A stretch of DNA of 28,632 bases from CAZGUG01 sp964529035 (GTDB taxonomy: Bacteria; Bacillota; Clostridia; Ch29): NCBI GenBank assembly GCA_964529035.1, contig CAZGUG010000024.1, forward strand, positions 1-28,632, written 5' to 3'. Below the pieces are notes generated by a model. That model ran no database searches and was not told where the DNA came from. It was given only the letters and a program-made list of their open reading frames with translations. The translations under genes and the position numbers were made by a program. Each line of letters starts with the position of its first letter. Position 1 is the first letter of the stretch. Of this stretch, positions 7,489 through 14,077 are shown piece by piece.

Positions 7489-8859
7489 TCATATGATTAT
7501 GCCGTTTTCTGTCACCCTGATTTCGCGCATCATAGTATCGTGTTTACACCCGCGCATCTTGACTATCCTTAAATAGCGTTTTAGGTCCATACCCTCTTCA
7601 ATGTACCTTAGTAAAATAATATTGTCGGCAACAAAGCTGATGCCATGCTTGGTGATCCCGGAAATCCTGTCCGAGCTGTCCGATTCAAGCGTTAGAAATA
7701 CATTGACTTCCTTATACTTAAAGTAGTCGCAAAATGCCCATATATAGTCTGTATACTTCTGCTTGTCAGCCATTCCAATTTCAAAGGAGGATATGGAATC
7801 CATCACCAACCGATTCACCTGCGAATAGTCAATCATCTTCTGCACCCTGTAAAAATGCTCGTCCAAATCCAGCTCTGTTGGAGGGATATAAATAAGCTGC
7901 AGTCTTCCGTCGTTAATATAAGGCTCCAGGTCTATACCCAGGGATTTTGCATTCGCAACCAGCTGCTCCCGGTTTTCTTCATAGGATATATATACAACGT
8001 TTTCACCGCTTTTAAGTGCCGCATCTGTATAATGCAGGGCAAGCAGAGTCTTTCCGGTGCCGGTTGCGCCGCAGACCAGTGTTGTGGTTGAGCGCAGCAG
8101 CCCGCCGGCCATCATCCTGTCCAGGCTGGGTATCCCCATCGATATCCTGTCGCTATTGTGGTAATAGGCCTGGTTTTCCACGTCGGGTTTTAGTCTTGGA
8201 TACAGCTCGAAGCCCTGTTTTGTTATTTTAAAAACGTTCTTCCCCGCTATAATATCCGTACCTCTCATTTTCATAATACGCAGGTAGCGCTTCTGGAATT
8301 TTTCTTCTTCCGTCCCCGAAAGGTATATAATGCCGTCCGCAATTGCGCTTTCGGGTCTCGTTTCAATGTCTTCCTCCGAATATTCTCCCAGCAGCAGTAC
8401 CGTGCAACCCCAGACAGCCGTTCGGAGTGACAGGTCCAGTACGAATTCCCTGAATTCGGTGTACGAAGATATCATATCTGCTATCGTTTTAATCGTATCT
8501 ATTACTACCAATCCGGGTTGGTGTTCCTTTAACAGCCTGTCAACAAAAACAAGGGCGCCCTCCGGTCCTTCCCTGCGCAGTATACTGCCCAGGTCTTTAT
8601 ATATAACACTTTTGTTGAATTTTTCCTTATCAAAGTAATCAAATTCCTGTTGAAAATGCAGTACTTTCACCTGCGGCTCCGCCAGCGAGGTAAGATAAAT
8701 TCCTTTGTTGTCTGCCGTAGCATTGTTAAACATGATCTGGTTGGCCAGGATAGTCTTTCCTGTGCCCGGGCGCCCCACAATCAGTATTGTTGAACCCCGT
8801 GGGAACCCGTTCTGTAGGATTCTGTCCAGTTCACGTACCCCCGTTGAGACTCGCTCCAT
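7489..8859 (-). CDS. Double-domain KaiC-like RecA-superfamily ATPase
   Basis: 456 residues with two tandem KaiC (RecA-like) ATPase domains, about 1-225 and 235-456. Walker A motifs are GRPGTGKT (29-36) and GATGTGKT (264-271); Walker B-like strands are LVVID (117-121) and RLVMD (350-354). The second domain keeps the paired catalytic glutamates (YEE, 293-295), while the matching stretch of the first reads LTSLAEP. Aligned with the cyanobacterial KaiC phosphosite segment ITDSHISTITD, this protein has ITKHGISFVAD: Thr403 and Ser408 are kept and the second phosphosite is Phe409. Family members outside cyanobacteria are ATPases in signal transduction, not proven clocks. The gene is five bases after the small helical gene and 40 before the kinase, which suggests that it works with them. 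Confidence 0.93.
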   Translation of the reverse strand: MERVSTGVRELDRILQNGFPRGSTILIVGRPGTGKTILANQIMFNNATADNKGIYLTSLAEPQVKVLHFQQEFDYFDKEKFNKSVIYKDLGSILRREGPEGALVFVDRLLKEHQPGLVVIDTIKTIADMISSYTEFREFVLDLSLRTAVWGCTVLLLGEYSEEDIETRPESAIADGIIYLSGTEEEKFQKRYLRIMKMRGTDIIAGKNVFKITKQGFELYPRLKPDVENQAYYHNSDRISMGIPSLDRMMAGGLLRSTTTLVCGATGTGKTLLALHYTDAALKSGENVVYISYEENREQLVANAKSLGIDLEPYINDGRLQLIYIPPTELDLDEHFYRVQKMIDYSQVNRLVMDSISSFEIGMADKQKYTDYIWAFCDYFKYKEVNVFLTLESDSSDRISGITKHGISFVADNIILLRYIEEGMDLKRYLRIVKMRGCKHDTMMREIRVTENGIII

Positions 8860-8864
8860 AAATG

Positions 8865-9185
8865 CTACTCCCCCTTCTCCTTAATAACTTCTTCGTGTAG
8901 TTGTTTGATTAACTGGTGGGCAATCTGTTTTCCTACCAAACGGCCCAGTGAAGCAATAACCTGCATGATAAACTCATGGGCTAGAACCTTTGCTTTGTCA
9001 GGCTCGAGTTTTTTTAATCCTTCAAGGAAAATCCCGTCTTCCGAATATTTGATTAAATCGGCTTCTTCATATCTCTGTTTTGTTTTCCATAATGCATGCT
9101 CTACAACCAGCAGCATGACATGGATGCCTATTGACTGTCCGACCGTTTTGAACATGTTGTCCGCTATATCATTGTATGTATGCAT
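8865..9185 (-). CDS. Small helical protein of unknown function, first gene of the KaiC/kinase operon
   Basis: 106 residues, not recognised. The sequence looks all-helical, with a hydrophobic stretch IGIHVMLLVVEHALW (19-33), an acidic middle, and a C-terminal amphipathic helix rich in Lys, Gln and His (LVGKQIAHQLIKQLHEE). There is no signal peptide. The ATG at 9183-9185 follows GAGGGGG. It ends five bases before the KaiC-like start, so the two are almost certainly translated from one mRNA, and it lies directly behind the sigma-H-type promoter. Its size recalls KaiB, but it lacks the alternating strand/helix thioredoxin-like pattern. An adaptor or regulator of the ATPase is a guess from position only. 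Confidence 0.75.
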   Translation of the reverse strand: MHTYNDIADNMFKTVGQSIGIHVMLLVVEHALWKTKQRYEEADLIKYSEDGIFLEGLKKLEPDKAKVLAHEFIMQVIASLGRLVGKQIAHQLIKQLHEEVIKEKGE

Positions 9186-9240
9186 ACTTAATAACCCCCT
9201 CTTTATGGCATGGCCGATGTCAGGTATTGACTGTATAATT

Positions 9241-9269
9241 TAATTCTGCATAGTTAAAACAATTCCTGC
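9241..9269 (-). promoter_or_regulatory. Sigma-H promoter of the small protein–KaiC–kinase operon
   Basis: On the minus strand GCAGGAATT (9269-9261), 11 bases, then GCAGAATTA (9249-9241). Both boxes match the sigma-H consensus RNAGGAWWW and RNNGAATWW at every defined position, with the usual spacing. The expected start near 9234 gives a leader of about 50 bases. An overlapping weaker sigma-A-like pair, TTGTTT and TATACA with 19 bases between, is also visible. Sigma-H acts at the onset of stationary phase and sporulation. Confidence 0.7.
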
Positions 9270-9437
9270 CATTATTATAACATAATCTGACAGTTGGCCT
9301 ATGTTTATGGCATAATTGCTGGATTTTGCCATATTTTAAAAAAATAAAATTTCTGCAGAGGATTTTCGACATTTTTATACACTTCCGTCTGGTATACTGG
9401 TGTAAAATCATTATTCCAATTGCCTGGAGGGGATATT

Positions 9438-9836
9438 TTGGCATATATTCTGGTAATAGACGATGAAAAGGTAATCGCTATGGTTATCAAGGAAATATTG
9501 GAAAGCAAAGGATATAAAGTGGTAACGGCATCAGATGGCGGAACAGGTATCGAGTATCTTTTTAAGCATCCAAAGCCCGATTTAGTGCTGACCGATTTGC
9601 GCATGCCCGGAATAGACGGATGTACAGTCATAAACACCATGAACTCTGACCCTGATCTTAGAAAAATACCAAAGGTAATCATATCCGGATCTATTCCCGA
9701 ACTGTCCGACTTACCACCGGAGAACAGTTATGATGCTCTGCTTGTTAAGCCCTTTGACCTTGACGAACTGATAAGAACAATACAGGCTCTTACTTCCGCG
9801 GATACAGGGGTCTCGCTATCCACTGCTTCCGTTTAA
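9438..9836 (+). CDS. Single-domain response regulator (Spo0F/CheY-like receiver)
   Basis: 132 residues from a TTG at 9438, chosen because GGAGGGG (9426-9432) lies five bases upstream; an in-frame TTG at 9420 has no such site. The product is one receiver domain: acidic pocket Asp8-Asp9 (LVIDDE), phospho-acceptor Asp53 (VLTDLRMPG), Ser83 at the switch position and Lys104 in VKPFDLDEL. The last is close to the KPFDIDEI segment of Spo0F. There is no output domain, only a short Ser/Thr-rich tail, so it must act as a phosphate shuttle or through protein contacts. It is transcribed divergently from the KaiC/kinase operon. A phosphorelay with that kinase is inferred from position; a CheY-like role cannot be excluded. 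Confidence 0.9.
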   Translation: MAYILVIDDEKVIAMVIKEILESKGYKVVTASDGGTGIEYLFKHPKPDLVLTDLRMPGIDGCTVINTMNSDPDLRKIPKVIISGSIPELSDLPPENSYDALLVKPFDLDELIRTIQALTSADTGVSLSTASV

Positions 9837-9841
9837 AACTC

Positions 9842-9877
9842 AGACACCAGAAACACCGGAAACACCAGAAACACCAG
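9842..9877 (+). repeat. Tandem 9-bp repeat (four units of AAACACCRG)
   Basis: Four consecutive units, AGACACCAG, AAACACCGG, AAACACCAG and AAACACCAG, lie just after the response regulator stop. The last unit is the outer edge of the RAYT repeat at 9869, so the array looks like amplification of the repeat boundary. Confidence 0.85.
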
Positions 9878-9894
9878 GGACGGTTCTTTTTGTT
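9869..9894 (+). repeat. RAYT-associated short repeat, copy C (left flank of the transposase)
   Basis: AAACACCA followed by the core GGGACGGTTCTTTTTG and TT. It is in inverted orientation relative to the copy at the 3' end of the transposase gene. Confidence 0.9.
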
Positions 9895-9913
9895 ATGCAC
9901 GTTTTCATTTTTT

Positions 9914-9922
9914 TGATATAAT
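9914..9922 (+). promoter_or_regulatory. Extended -10 promoter of the RAYT gene
   Basis: TGATATAAT (TG at 9914-9915, TATAAT at 9917-9922) is a perfect extended -10; no convincing -35 is seen. GAGGTGA (9929-9935) and the ATG at 9940 follow, giving a very short leader. The promoter lies inside the left repeat, so the element carries its own expression signal. Confidence 0.5.
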
Positions 9923-9939
9923 ATTTCTGAGGTGATAAT

Positions 9940-10713
9940 ATGCCAAGACGCTCTAGAATTGAAAGCGAATCTGGATATTACCACATAATAACCCGGGGCA
10001 TTAACAAAGAAAAGATATTTGAAGGCAAACATGAAAAGGAAGCAGTTACAACACTCATTAGGGACAAAACAAAAGAGGAAACATGCAAAATAGCAGCATA
10101 CTGCATTATGAACAATCATTTACACATGATTGTTATTGCAGAAAAACCTGCCCTTGTAAACATAATGAAGAGAATTAATATCTCCTACGCTATGTCGTAT
10201 AACCAAAGGCATGAAAGGATAGGGCCGGTTTTTCAAGACAGGTTTAAAAGTGAAAACATAAACAATGAAAGGTATTTGTACGGAGCTCTTAGATATATTC
10301 ACAACAATCCCGTGAAGGCAGGAGTTGTTTCAACGGCACAGGAATATAAATGGAGCAGTATGAGAGAATACGTGTACGACAAACCGGGACTTGTAGACAG
10401 GGAAATTAAGGATAATATAATGAACCGCTTCACATCACGGAAAGATTTTATAGATTTTCACACCATGAAGGACGAAACAAACTATCTGGAAATAAAGGAA
10501 GAAGTAGAGGAATTGAAAGAGAAAAGGGCAAAGAAAATATTAGAGGACTACTTCAAAGAAAAAGGTTTAACCGAATTTGCAAAACTGCCTAATAAAGATG
10601 AATTGATAATAAAGTTATTAACGGAAACGGATCTTTCGTATCGAAAAATAGCTGACCTAATAGGAACAAACCCCAATGCGGTATTTAGAGCAAACAAAAA
10701 GAACCGTCCCTAG
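9940..10713 (+). CDS. REP-associated tyrosine transposase (Y1/IS200-like, RAYT)
   Basis: 257 residues. The HUH motif is His60-Leu-His62 in NNHLHMIV. Candidate nucleophilic tyrosines are Tyr83 and Tyr87 in SYAMSYNQRH, followed by the family hallmark GPVFQDRFKS and then ALRYIHNNPVKAGVV. The C-terminal extension (about 160-257) is charged and helical and ends in a helix-turn-helix-like stretch, LSYRKIADLIGTNPNAVFR. The final residues NKKNRP and the TAG stop are encoded by the right-hand repeat itself. Established chemistry of the family is single-strand cleavage at hairpin/REP targets through a 5'-phosphotyrosine. The reading frame looks intact. Its AT-rich codon use differs from its neighbours, which fits horizontal origin. 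Confidence 0.93.
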   Translation: MPRRSRIESESGYYHIITRGINKEKIFEGKHEKEAVTTLIRDKTKEETCKIAAYCIMNNHLHMIVIAEKPALVNIMKRINISYAMSYNQRHERIGPVFQDRFKSENINNERYLYGALRYIHNNPVKAGVVSTAQEYKWSSMREYVYDKPGLVDREIKDNIMNRFTSRKDFIDFHTMKDETNYLEIKEEVEELKEKRAKKILEDYFKEKGLTEFAKLPNKDELIIKLLTETDLSYRKIADLIGTNPNAVFRANKKNRP

Positions 10714-10719
10714 TGTTTG
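10690..10719 (-). repeat. RAYT-associated short repeat, copy D (right flank)
   Basis: The reverse complement has CAAACACTA, the core GGGACGGTTCTTTTTG and TTTGC. It overlaps the last codons and stop of the transposase gene. The unit ends CAAACA and TGTTTG form a 6-bp inverted pair. Confidence 0.9.
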
Positions 10720-10745
10720 TTGTTTGAAAGCGAGGCGTACCAAAG

Positions 10746-11627
10746 ATGGAGCAATCAACCGACATCCGGCCAGGCAAACCAAGGCTTGTGGCAGTATTCT
10801 ACCTTGTTGCTGCAGCGGTACTCTGGAGCCTGGGCGGAGTGTTCATAAAGGAAGTTGAATGGAACCCCATGGCAATAGCGGGCATGAGAAGCGCCTTCGC
10901 TTCCGTCCTTATGTGGGCGGTTCTGCGCAAACCAAGGTTCACCTGGTCAAGGGACCAGGTGCTGTGCGCCGCCGCCTATGCCGTAACGGTTATTTTGTTT
11001 GTTATAGCAAATAAGCTGACCACGGCGGCCAATGCAATACTGCTGCAGTATACGGCACCCATATATGTCGCAGTTTTCGGTTTTTTGGTACTGAAGGAAA
11101 AGACCACCCGGCTGGACTGGATAACCATTATAATAACGGTGGGCGGAATGACCCTGTTCTTTGCGGACAGCCTTGATGCCAGGGGCCTCCTGGGCAATAT
11201 ACTGGCGGTAATAGACGGCATGACCTTTGGGGCGGTTATACTTCTGATGCGCAAACTAAAGGATTCGGGTTCAATGGACGCGATACTGCTGGGCAACATA
11301 TTTACCGCGGCGGTGGGCATACCCTTTATGTTTCAATCGTATCCGCCGTCATCCTCTACCGTGCTGACACTGATGCTAATGGGCATCGTGCAGCTGGGGC
11401 TGCCCTATATTCTCTTTGCACTGGCCATTAAGTCGGTGTCCGCGCTGGACGCCGCCCTTATCCCGGTGATAGAGCCGGTTCTGAACCCGATATGGGTATT
11501 CCTTCTGATTGGTGAAGTACCGGGGAAATGGGCCATTACAGGAGGGGTAATAGTGCTGGCCGCCGTGACATACCGCTGTGTATTTACGACTGTAAAAACC
11601 TCGCCGAAAAGCGCATCCGGTATATAA
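10746..11627 (+). CDS. EamA/DMT-superfamily inner-membrane transporter
   Basis: 293 residues with about ten hydrophobic segments arranged as two EamA halves (about 13-140 and 150-285). Typical features are LVAAAVLWSLGGVFIKEV in the first helix, the QYTAPIYVAVFGFLVLKE segment closing the first half, and IPVIEPVLNPIWVFLLIGE in the second. Members export or import small metabolites such as amino acids; the substrate cannot be read from sequence. The ATG at 10746 has only a weak upstream GAGGCG. The gene starts 32 bases after the transposase and its TAA lies two bases before another repeat copy, so it is bracketed by repeats. GC content returns to that of the chromosome, so it is probably not part of the mobile element. 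Confidence 0.9.
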   Translation: MEQSTDIRPGKPRLVAVFYLVAAAVLWSLGGVFIKEVEWNPMAIAGMRSAFASVLMWAVLRKPRFTWSRDQVLCAAAYAVTVILFVIANKLTTAANAILLQYTAPIYVAVFGFLVLKEKTTRLDWITIIITVGGMTLFFADSLDARGLLGNILAVIDGMTFGAVILLMRKLKDSGSMDAILLGNIFTAAVGIPFMFQSYPPSSSTVLTLMLMGIVQLGLPYILFALAIKSVSALDAALIPVIEPVLNPIWVFLLIGEVPGKWAITGGVIVLAAVTYRCVFTTVKTSPKSASGI

Positions 11628-11629
11628 AG

Positions 11630-11657
11630 CAAACAAAAAGAACCGTCCCTAGTGTTT
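11630..11657 (-). repeat. RAYT-associated short repeat, copy E (at the left edge of an assembly gap)
   Basis: AAACAAAAAGAACCGTCCC on the plus strand, then TAGTGTTT, directly at the start of the N run. It begins two bases after the transporter stop codon. Confidence 0.85.
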
Positions 11658-11757
11658 NNNNNNNNNNNNNNNNNNNNNNNNNNNNNNNNNNNNNNNNNNN
11701 NNNNNNNNNNNNNNNNNNNNNNNNNNNNNNNNNNNNNNNNNNNNNNNNNNNNNNNNN
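11658..11757. other. Assembly gap of exactly 100 N
   Basis: One hundred N, the usual placeholder for a gap of unknown length. The 44 bases before it (11614-11657) are identical to the 44 bases after it (11758-11801), which suggests overlapping contig ends at the repeat, not missing unique sequence. Confidence 0.95.
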
Positions 11758-11773
11758 CATCCGGTATATAAAG

Positions 11774-11802
11774 CAAACAAAAAGAACCGTCCCTAGTGTT
11801 TG
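11774..11802 (-). repeat. RAYT-associated short repeat, copy F (right of the gap)
   Basis: Same sequence as copy E plus one further base (TG end). It is probably the same physical copy, duplicated by the scaffold join. Confidence 0.8.
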
Positions 11803-11835
11803 AAAATTATTTGTTTTATCTTTGACTGTTTTTAT

Positions 11836-11843
11836 CATATAAT
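11836..11843 (+). promoter_or_regulatory. Possible -10 element (CATATAAT) for the GerM-like gene
   Basis: CATATAATA fits both a sigma-A TATAAT and the CATANNNT(A) -10 of the mother-cell sporulation sigmas E and K. No convincing -35 of either type was found at the right distance. It lies about 56 bases before the chosen start codon. Confidence 0.3.
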
Positions 11844-11898
11844 AGTATTTACAGGGAGACCCGTTGGGGGAAAGTAAAAAAAATGGGGAGTGGTGCCC

Positions 11899-13215
11899 TT
11901 GTTGAAGAGTCTGTTTGCAGTGGTTCTTATTGTAATAATTGGATTTTCATGTATAAACCCGCCTATCGAGTTGAATGACCTTTTATATATACCCGTGGAA
12001 CAGTCAATAGGATATTCTCTACTGCCCAGCCAGACGGAAATCACCAACCCGCAGCTTATAAACTTTTCCATAGCCACAAAAGGCACCAGTTTGAGTTTCA
12101 AAAATACACCCGGCCAAAACCTGAGGGTGGAAGCCTTTAAGGACGACAAACCGGTAGAAAACCTGAATTACCAGGAGTTTGAAATCGGCATCACCAACGG
12201 CGATATTGTAGTAGACCGGGATAACCCTTTGGTTCTGCAGATAGATATTTCACAGAAAACAACCGGCCTTCCGGACGGCGAATACGTGTACAGGCTGTAC
12301 AGCGAACAGGCTGACCTGAAGAATATAGATCCCATAGAACTGAAGGTAACCTACAAATCCGACCCGCAGTACGTAAAGAGCCTGAACTATCATCCCAGGG
12401 GCAGCATGGGCTTGATACTGTACTTCCCGGACCGGGACAGCAAATACCTGGTACCGGTGACCCGGTTTGTACCCGACAATCCGGCCGTTCTTACGCAAAC
12501 CATCGAAAACCTGGGCAAGGGCCCCGACCCGGCCACCACGCTGGGTACCGGCCCGATAATACCCGGTGTAAGCAAGGTATACTATTCCGGCTCCACGGTA
12601 TACATCGAAACCGATTCCGAATCCGACCAGGCCCCGGACACCGATATGCTGCAGCTGGCCCTGGAATCCATAGTTGCAGCAATGACTGAAATACCGGGCA
12701 TGAGGCGGGTACAGTTCCTGCCGGGCGGCAAAAGGGTGGACGAGATTGCACCCGGTATTCCGGTCCGCAATCCCTGGACCGGGGACACAGGCCCGGCTGC
12801 GTATCTTCCCTATAACACCTTTGACCGCTACCTCCTGTTCCCTTACAGGCCAGACCTATCGGACACCTTGACCATAAGGGAACAATGCCTTATATTGTTT
12901 GACACGTTAAAGGAAGGCCTGCCGGAGGACCCGCTGGTGGAACCGGTGATACCCGAAGAAGTGGAGCTTTTAAACGTGTACTATGCAAACCGCACGCTGA
13001 AACTGGATTTTAACTCCGCCTTCCTTAACGCCTATGGCGAGGACAGGCAGAGACAGTCCATGATGATGGATGCGCTGCTTTATACCTTCAGTTCGATAGA
13101 AGGCGTAAACAATATGCAGTTTATGATTGAGGGTGACAACCGGCATACCTATGCCGACCATAACCTGGAAACCCTTTTCTCAAAGCCTTTATATATAAAC
13201 CCTGAAAAAAATTAA
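11899..13215 (+). CDS. GerM-like membrane-anchored protein with two GerMN domains
   Basis: About 438 residues from a TTG at 11899, chosen because GGGGAG (11885-11890) lies eight bases upstream; GTG at 11890 or 11893 would sit on or too near that site. The N-terminus (LKSLFAVVLIVIIGFSC) is a signal/anchor ending in Cys18, possibly a lipobox although GFSC is atypical. Residues about 45-165 look like an Ig-type module. Two GerMN domains follow: about 180-285 (VPVTRFVPDNPAVLTQTIENL) and about 305-430 (YLLFPYRPDLSDTL, LDFNSAFLNAYGE). B. subtilis GerM also has two GerMN domains and acts in spore cortex assembly and germination; the same role here is inferred. It converges on fxsA with only nine bases between the stops. 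Confidence 0.8.
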   Translation: MLKSLFAVVLIVIIGFSCINPPIELNDLLYIPVEQSIGYSLLPSQTEITNPQLINFSIATKGTSLSFKNTPGQNLRVEAFKDDKPVENLNYQEFEIGITNGDIVVDRDNPLVLQIDISQKTTGLPDGEYVYRLYSEQADLKNIDPIELKVTYKSDPQYVKSLNYHPRGSMGLILYFPDRDSKYLVPVTRFVPDNPAVLTQTIENLGKGPDPATTLGTGPIIPGVSKVYYSGSTVYIETDSESDQAPDTDMLQLALESIVAAMTEIPGMRRVQFLPGGKRVDEIAPGIPVRNPWTGDTGPAAYLPYNTFDRYLLFPYRPDLSDTLTIREQCLILFDTLKEGLPEDPLVEPVIPEEVELLNVYYANRTLKLDFNSAFLNAYGEDRQRQSMMMDALLYTFSSIEGVNNMQFMIEGDNRHTYADHNLETLFSKPLYINPEKN

Positions 13216-13224
13216 ACGGCTTTT

Positions 13225-13623
13225 TTACCAGCCGCCCCACCGGAATATTACCTGGCCCCTGTCAACCATCCCGCGCAGTTTAGTTTTAAGCCATTCCCTG
13301 ACTGCGATGCGGGTTATGGGTACCACCAGAATAAAACCGGCGGTATCGGTTACCAGCCCGGGAGTCAGAAGCATTGCACCGCCCATGAGTATACACAGTC
13401 CGTCAATCATCTGGTTGCCGGGCAGTCTTCCCTCCTGCATCTCCAGCTGCATCCTTCTTAAAACGCTCATGCCCTGGGTTTTGGCAAGAAAGGCTCCCGC
13501 AATGCCGGTAACCACAACAATCAGCACCGTATAACCCACTCCTATGTACTGCCCCAGCTTTATCAAAAGGGCCAGTTCAACAAGCGGTACAAGTGTAAGA
13601 AGCAGCATTAACCGAATAAGCAT
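13225..13623 (-). CDS. fxsA: FxsA-family membrane protein
   Basis: 132 residues starting MLIRLMLLLTLVPLVELALL, with the ATG at 13621-13623 and GGAG about ten bases upstream. An upstream in-frame ATG at 13674 would add 17 polar residues overlapping the thioesterase gene and is unlikely. Two to three hydrophobic segments surround the family core (GIAGAFLAKTQGMSVLRRMQLEMQEGRLP) and the later GGAMLLTPGLVTDTAGFILVVP. E. coli FxsA influences exclusion of phage T7 by the F plasmid when overproduced; its normal job is unknown. It is the last gene of the pfkA/pyk transcription unit, 16 bases after the thioesterase gene. Confidence 0.88.
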   Translation of the reverse strand: MLIRLMLLLTLVPLVELALLIKLGQYIGVGYTVLIVVVTGIAGAFLAKTQGMSVLRRMQLEMQEGRLPGNQMIDGLCILMGGAMLLTPGLVTDTAGFILVVPITRIAVREWLKTKLRGMVDRGQVIFRWGGW

Positions 13624-13639
13624 TCCAAGACACTCCGTT

Positions 13640-14056
13640 CTACAGGCATTCCAAGAGCTTTGTATAGTATTCACTGCATTTTTTCTTCAGATTTACCGGC
13701 TTTAACGTGTCCGCATCGGCAAAGGCGTGGACTGTACTGCCCCGCGCCAGCAGCCGGCCGTCCTGTTCCCTAATAACTTCGTATACGAAGACTATCCTCG
13801 CCGCCGTCATCCTGCTGATGCCGGTTCTAATAACAACCATGTCGTCATATTTTGCCGGTATTTTGTACTCGCATTTACTCTCAACAACCGGCAGCATAAT
13901 CCCCTTGTCTTCAAGGTCCTTATAGCTAAGACCTAAGGACCTGATATACTCGTTCCTGCCCACCTCGAACCATGCGTAGTAATTGCCGTAGTACACCACC
14001 CCCATCTGGTCGGTGTCCCTGTATATGGCCCTTATCCTTGCGTCCCACGTATACAT
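13640..14056 (-). CDS. YbgC/4HBT-family acyl-CoA thioesterase
   Basis: 138 residues of a single hotdog-fold domain. The signature YRDTDQMGVVYYGNYYAWFE near residues 12-31 contains the catalytic Asp of the 4-hydroxybenzoyl-CoA thioesterase class and the family GVVYYxxY pattern. The enzymes hydrolyse acyl-CoA thioesters in the cytosol; chain length preference cannot be inferred. It lies 21 bases after pyk and 16 before fxsA, in the same direction, so it is probably in the glycolytic transcription unit. Confidence 0.9.
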   Translation of the reverse strand: MYTWDARIRAIYRDTDQMGVVYYGNYYAWFEVGRNEYIRSLGLSYKDLEDKGIMLPVVESKCEYKIPAKYDDMVVIRTGISRMTAARIVFVYEVIREQDGRLLARGSTVHAFADADTLKPVNLKKKCSEYYTKLLECL

Positions 14057-14077
14057 GTCAAAGCACCCCCGTGAAGT

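Larger units (their letters stand above)
9869..10719 (+). mobile_element. RAYT transposase gene framed by inverted short repeats
   Basis: A Y1/RAYT transposase gene lies between a repeat in GGGACGG orientation (9869-9894) and its inverse (10690-10719). The interior is AT-rich compared with the flanking genes. RAYTs are known to be domesticated relatives of IS200/IS605 transposases associated with dispersed REP sequences. Boundaries here are the outer edges of the two repeats and are approximate. Confidence 0.8.

Noticed and set aside
8865..9185. KaiB homologue next to the KaiC-like gene
   Set aside because: The size fits, but the protein appears entirely helical and lacks the strand-helix-strand start of the KaiB thioredoxin-like fold.
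9360..9400. Sigma-H promoter for the response regulator (AGAGGATTT at 9357-9365)
   Set aside because: The -35 box fits but there is no GAAT -10 at 11-12 bases; a TATACT at 9393 has no good -35. No promoter could be assigned.
9842..9895. CRISPR-like array
   Set aside because: The units are 9 bases with no spacers; no cas genes are present.
11614..11801. A genuine 144-base tandem duplication around the N run
   Set aside because: The identical flanks plus exactly 100 N are better explained by unmerged contig ends.
11528..11838. Open frames running through the 100 N
   Set aside because: They consist of repeat sequence and unknown bases only.
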